A stretch of 7,135 bases of DNA, from contig JAIRKN010000081.1 of NCBI GenBank assembly GCA_031260095.1, positions 1 to 7,135 of the forward strand. The letters run 5' to 3'. A program made the position numbers and the translations under genes. This DNA comes from Tannerella sp. GTDB taxonomy: Bacteria; Bacteroidota; Bacteroidia; Bacteroidales; Tannerellaceae. The stretch's first letter is position 1. Every line of letters begins with the position of its first letter. This document shows, piece after piece, positions 6,336-7,135 of this stretch. Under the pieces are notes generated by a model that did not search any database, had not been told where the DNA came from, and saw nothing but the letters and a program-made list of their open reading frames with translations.

Positions 6336-7135
6336 ACGCCACACGGAAAACAGTATTATGAGGAAAGCGGAAGCGTTTTCCATACGCCCTACCTTATTAA
6401 ATACGAATCGAACCGGCTACTTACCGATAAGATCGACGCCGAGTTGCAGGCATTCAATTTATCCATGAATCCATTCAACCCCAATTCCATTATTTCCAAA
6501 GTAAACCGCAACGAGGAGGTAGAAGTAGACGACTGGTTTATTACGGTCTTCAACAAAGCGATGGAAGTATCCGGAAATTCAGGCGGCTTCTTTGATGTGA
6601 CGGCGGCCCCCTTGATCAATTTATGGGGATTCGGTTTCGAAAAAAACGACCGTATATCACAGGAAAAAATTGACAGTATTCGCTCTTTTGTGGGTTATCA
6701 AAAAATACATCTCAACGACAGACGCGTCATAAAGGACGATCCCCGTATATCGCTTAATTTCTCGGCCATTGCGAAAGGTTTTGCTTCCGATGTCATCGCA
6801 GAGCTGTTTGAATGCGAGGGGATCGAAAACTACATGATAGAAATTGGCGGCGAAGTGATGGCCAAGGGAAAAAACCCGAATGGCGCATGTTGGCATATTG
6901 GCATCAATAAACCGGAAGACGATGTGTCCGGTATGAAAAATGAGATTTACGCAATCGCCCGGTTATGTGGCAAGCGAGGCTTTGCCACATCCGGCAACTA
7001 CCGGAACTTCTACATCAAAGACGGCAAAAAATATGCACATACCATCAACCCGTTGACCGGCTACCCCTCCGAACAATCCCTGCTAAGCGCCACCATCATC
7101 GCCCCCGATTGCATGACGGCCGACGCTTACGCCAC
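6270..7135 (+). CDS. apbE: ApbE-type FAD:protein FMN transferase, lipoprotein, 3'-truncated by the window edge
   Basis: ApbE proteins attach FMN through a phosphoester bond to Thr/Ser of target proteins such as NqrB/NqrC and RnfG/RnfD subunits, using FAD and Mg2+ on the outer face of the inner membrane. The open frame begins with tandem ATG codons (6270, 6273) and runs off the window after 288 codons. Residues 1-22 form a signal peptide: a short polar/basic start, a hydrophobic core (ILILLAGL) and Cys22 as a probable lipidation site, with a degenerate lipobox GLSC. ApbE marks are FFDVTAAPLINLWGFG (about 107-122), LNFSAIAKGFASD (about 163-175), MIEIGGEV (about 189-196), FATSGNYRNFY (about 238-248), HTINPLTGYP (about 257-266) and the metal-binding TADAYA near the window end. 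Probably 40-60 residues are missing. It starts 7 nt after the previous stop with no SD. No Nqr or Rnf gene is in the window, so its target is unknown. Confidence 0.93.
   Translation, partial: MMTNILKPFSSSILILLAGLSCTPHGKQYYEESGSVFHTPYLIKYESNRLLTDKIDAELQAFNLSMNPFNPNSIISKVNRNEEVEVDDWFITVFNKAMEVSGNSGGFFDVTAAPLINLWGFGFEKNDRISQEKIDSIRSFVGYQKIHLNDRRVIKDDPRISLNFSAIAKGFASDVIAELFECEGIENYMIEIGGEVMAKGKNPNGACWHIGINKPEDDVSGMKNEIYAIARLCGKRGFATSGNYRNFYIKDGKKYAHTINPLTGYPSEQSLLSATIIAPDCMTADAYA

Overview
The window looks like chromosomal DNA from a member of the Bacteroidetes, most likely order Bacteroidales (Bacteroides, Parabacteroides or a relative). Three things suggest this. Protein sequence style matches that group. 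Most starts lack a Shine-Dalgarno sequence and sit behind A/T-rich leaders. The late histidine genes with a fused hisIE are followed by an FtsE-like ATPase, aspartokinase and a short diaminopimelate decarboxylase, an order I recall from Bacteroidales genomes. The genus call is inference from memory and could not be searched here.

All eight genes lie on the plus strand and almost all of the window is coding. From left to right they are: the 3' part of hisA (cut by the window start), hisF, hisIE, an ftsE-like ABC ATPase, lysC (aspartokinase), lysA (diaminopimelate decarboxylase), an RluA-family pseudouridine synthase, and the 5' part of an apbE-type FMN transferase lipoprotein (cut by the window end). 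Gaps are 25, 50, 5, 50, 43, 2 and 7 nt. None holds a convincing terminator, so a single long transcription unit, or nested units, is plausible. No gap exceeds 300 bases.

The first three genes give consecutive or linked histidine-pathway steps: HisIE (steps 2 and 3), HisA (step 4) and HisF (the cyclase half of step 5, which needs HisH, probably encoded upstream). LysC and LysA are the first and last enzymes of the aspartate-to-lysine route; LysA also draws on meso-diaminopimelate, the peptidoglycan precursor. The FtsE-like ATPase between the two biosynthetic blocks has no FtsX-like permease gene in the window. The last two genes are a tRNA/rRNA modification enzyme and a flavin-attachment enzyme, with no evident metabolic link to the rest.

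I found no tRNA, rRNA, CRISPR array, insertion sequence, phage gene or toxin-antitoxin module, and nothing that supports a previously undescribed system. The points most worth a second look are the placement of the orphan ftsE-like gene, the matched A/T-rich leaders before lysC and lysA, and some substituted family motifs in LysC and LysA.
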